A DNA stretch of 6,368 nt from Hydrogenothermaceae bacterium. Its GTDB lineage: Bacteria; Aquificota; Aquificia; Aquificales; Hydrogenothermaceae. Where the stretch lies: assembly GCA_012961365.1 (NCBI GenBank), contig DTZN01000209.1, positions 1-6,368 on the forward strand, given 5' to 3'. Both the position numbers and the translations under genes were made by a program. Within the stretch, counting starts at the first letter, position 1. Each line of letters begins with the position of its first letter. The notes beneath the pieces are model-generated. The model did no database searches. It was not told where the DNA came from and saw only the letters and a program-made list of their open reading frames with translations. Of the stretch, positions 5,741-6,368 are shown piece by piece.

Positions 5741-6368
5741 TGAATAAAACAGTTATTTCTAAGCTTGAAAGCATAAAAGAAAAGTTTAAAGAGCTTGAAA
5801 CTAAACTTTCTGCTCCTGAAGTGGTAAGTAATCCTAAAAAGCTTCAGGAGCTTGCTAAAGAACATAAAGAGCTTGGTAATATAGTTAAACTTTATGAAGA
5901 GTATAAAAAAACGGAAAAAGAAATTAAAGATACAAAAGAGCTTTTATCTGAATCAACAGATGAAGAAATGAAAGCTCTTGTAGAGGAAGAATTAGTAAGT
6001 TTAAAGAAAAAACTTGCAAAATTAGAAAAAGATATAGAAATAGCTTTACTTCCTAAAGACCCTAATGATGAAAAAAATGTAATTTTAGAAATTAGACAAG
6101 GAGCAGGTGGGGAAGAAGCTGCTCTTTTTGCAGGTGAACTTTTTAGAATGTATCAAAGATACGCAGAAAGAAACGGTTGGAAAGTTGAAATTTTAAGTAT
6201 ACACCCAACAGATAGAGGAGGAATTAAAGAAGTAATTGCTTTAATTAAAGGGCAAGGTGCTTATTCAAAGCTAAAATATGAAAGTGGAGTTCATAGGGTT
6301 CAAAGAGTTCCTGAAACAGAAAGTTCAGGAAGAATTCATACTTCAACAGCAACAGTAGCAGTTCTACC
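5740..6368 (+). CDS. prfA: peptide chain release factor 1 (RF1), partial at the 3' end
   Basis: RF1 recognises UAA and UAG stop codons and triggers peptide release. The first 209 codons are present; the frame is open to the window edge. Residues 1 to about 100 form the helical, coiled-coil-rich domain 1 ([38 protein letters not shown]). Domain 2 begins at [38 protein letters not shown], a clear RF1 rather than RF2 sequence. [31 protein letters not shown] leads toward the GGQ region. The catalytic GGQ motif would lie just past the edge, so it cannot be checked. There is no RF2-type in-frame TGA frameshift site. The ATG overlaps the rpmE stop by one base and the nearest SD-like AAGGTGG (5718-5724) is distant, so translational coupling to rpmE is likely. 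Confidence 0.96.
   Translation, partial: MNKTVISKLESIKEKFKELETKLSAPEVVSNPKKLQELAKEHKELGNIVKLYEEYKKTEKEIKDTKELLSESTDEEMKALVEEELVSLKKKLAKLEKDIEIALLPKDPNDEKNVILEIRQGAGGEEAALFAGELFRMYQRYAERNGWKVEILSIHPTDRGGIKEVIALIKGQGAYSKLKYESGVHRVQRVPETESSGRIHTSTATVAVL
5812..5851. repeat. 10-base perfect inverted repeat within prfA
   Basis: GCTCCTGAAG (5812-5821) and CTTCAGGAGC (5842-5851) are exact reverse complements separated by 20 bases, near codons 25-38 of prfA. No T-tract follows, so it is not an intrinsic terminator. The right arm uses CAG and GAG codons that are less A-rich than the gene's usual CAA and GAA. It could fold in the mRNA or be chance. Confidence 0.5.

Noticed and set aside
5674..5865. Minus-strand open frame across the rpmE-prfA junction
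   Set aside because: Phe/Lys/Leu-rich antisense shadow of rpmE and prfA with no independent support.
5740..6368. Release factor 2 (prfB) instead of RF1
   Set aside because: The [24 protein letters not shown] region and the absence of an early in-frame TGA frameshift site fit RF1.
1..6368. CRISPR array, insertion sequence, tRNA gene, or a novel defence or accessory system
   Set aside because: No regularly spaced repeats, transposase, terminal inverted repeats, cloverleaf or unknown gene is visible; every gene belongs to a well-known core family.

Overview
The window is AT-rich (about one third G+C by eye) chromosomal DNA with all genes on the plus strand. The protein sequences point to a thermophilic member of the Aquificales, most likely Hydrogenothermaceae (Sulfurihydrogenibium-like). 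This rests on the F-type ATP synthase c subunit, which carries a cleavable-looking signal peptide and an ARNPN loop as in Aquifex. An AT-rich genome with a bacterial RnpA also fits that family better than Aquifex itself. The assignment is inference; no search was run.

Layout. Positions 29-394 hold atpE, the c-ring subunit, closed by a strong intrinsic terminator (431-473). A candidate extended -10 promoter sits just before that terminator. Then comes a compact run: rpmH (L34, 501-641), rnpA (RNase P protein, about 629-970), yidD (967-1173), yidC (1197-2810), mnmE (2811-4166), rho (start best placed at 4192, to 5469), rpmE (L31, TTG start at 5546, to 5740) and prfA (RF1, from 5740, cut by the window edge). 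Genes overlap or abut at rpmH/rnpA, rnpA/yidD (ATGA), yidC/mnmE (TAGATG) and rpmE/prfA (TAATG), so translational coupling is likely. The only sizeable gaps are 395-500 and 5470-5545, both described below. No stretch above 300 bases lacks a gene.

Function. This is a housekeeping information-processing cluster: ribosomal proteins L34 and L31, tRNA 5' maturation (RnpA), tRNA wobble-uridine modification (MnmE), membrane protein insertion (YidD, YidC), transcription termination (Rho) and translation termination (RF1). The rpmH-rnpA-yidD-yidC-mnmE block is an ancient conserved order, often found near dnaA and oriC. Here dnaA is not next to rpmH, and no jag/khpB gene lies between yidC and mnmE. rho-rpmE-prfA is a second conserved block joined to it.

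I see no novel defence, mobile or biosynthetic system. The points worth a second look are regulatory. rnpA has no ATG, GTG or TTG start anywhere in its open frame before its last few codons. It also contains a terminator-shaped hairpin in its 5' part. A perfect DnaA-box 9-mer lies in the rho-rpmE gap, inside a short inverted repeat. The rpmH leader has a promoter-then-terminator arrangement.
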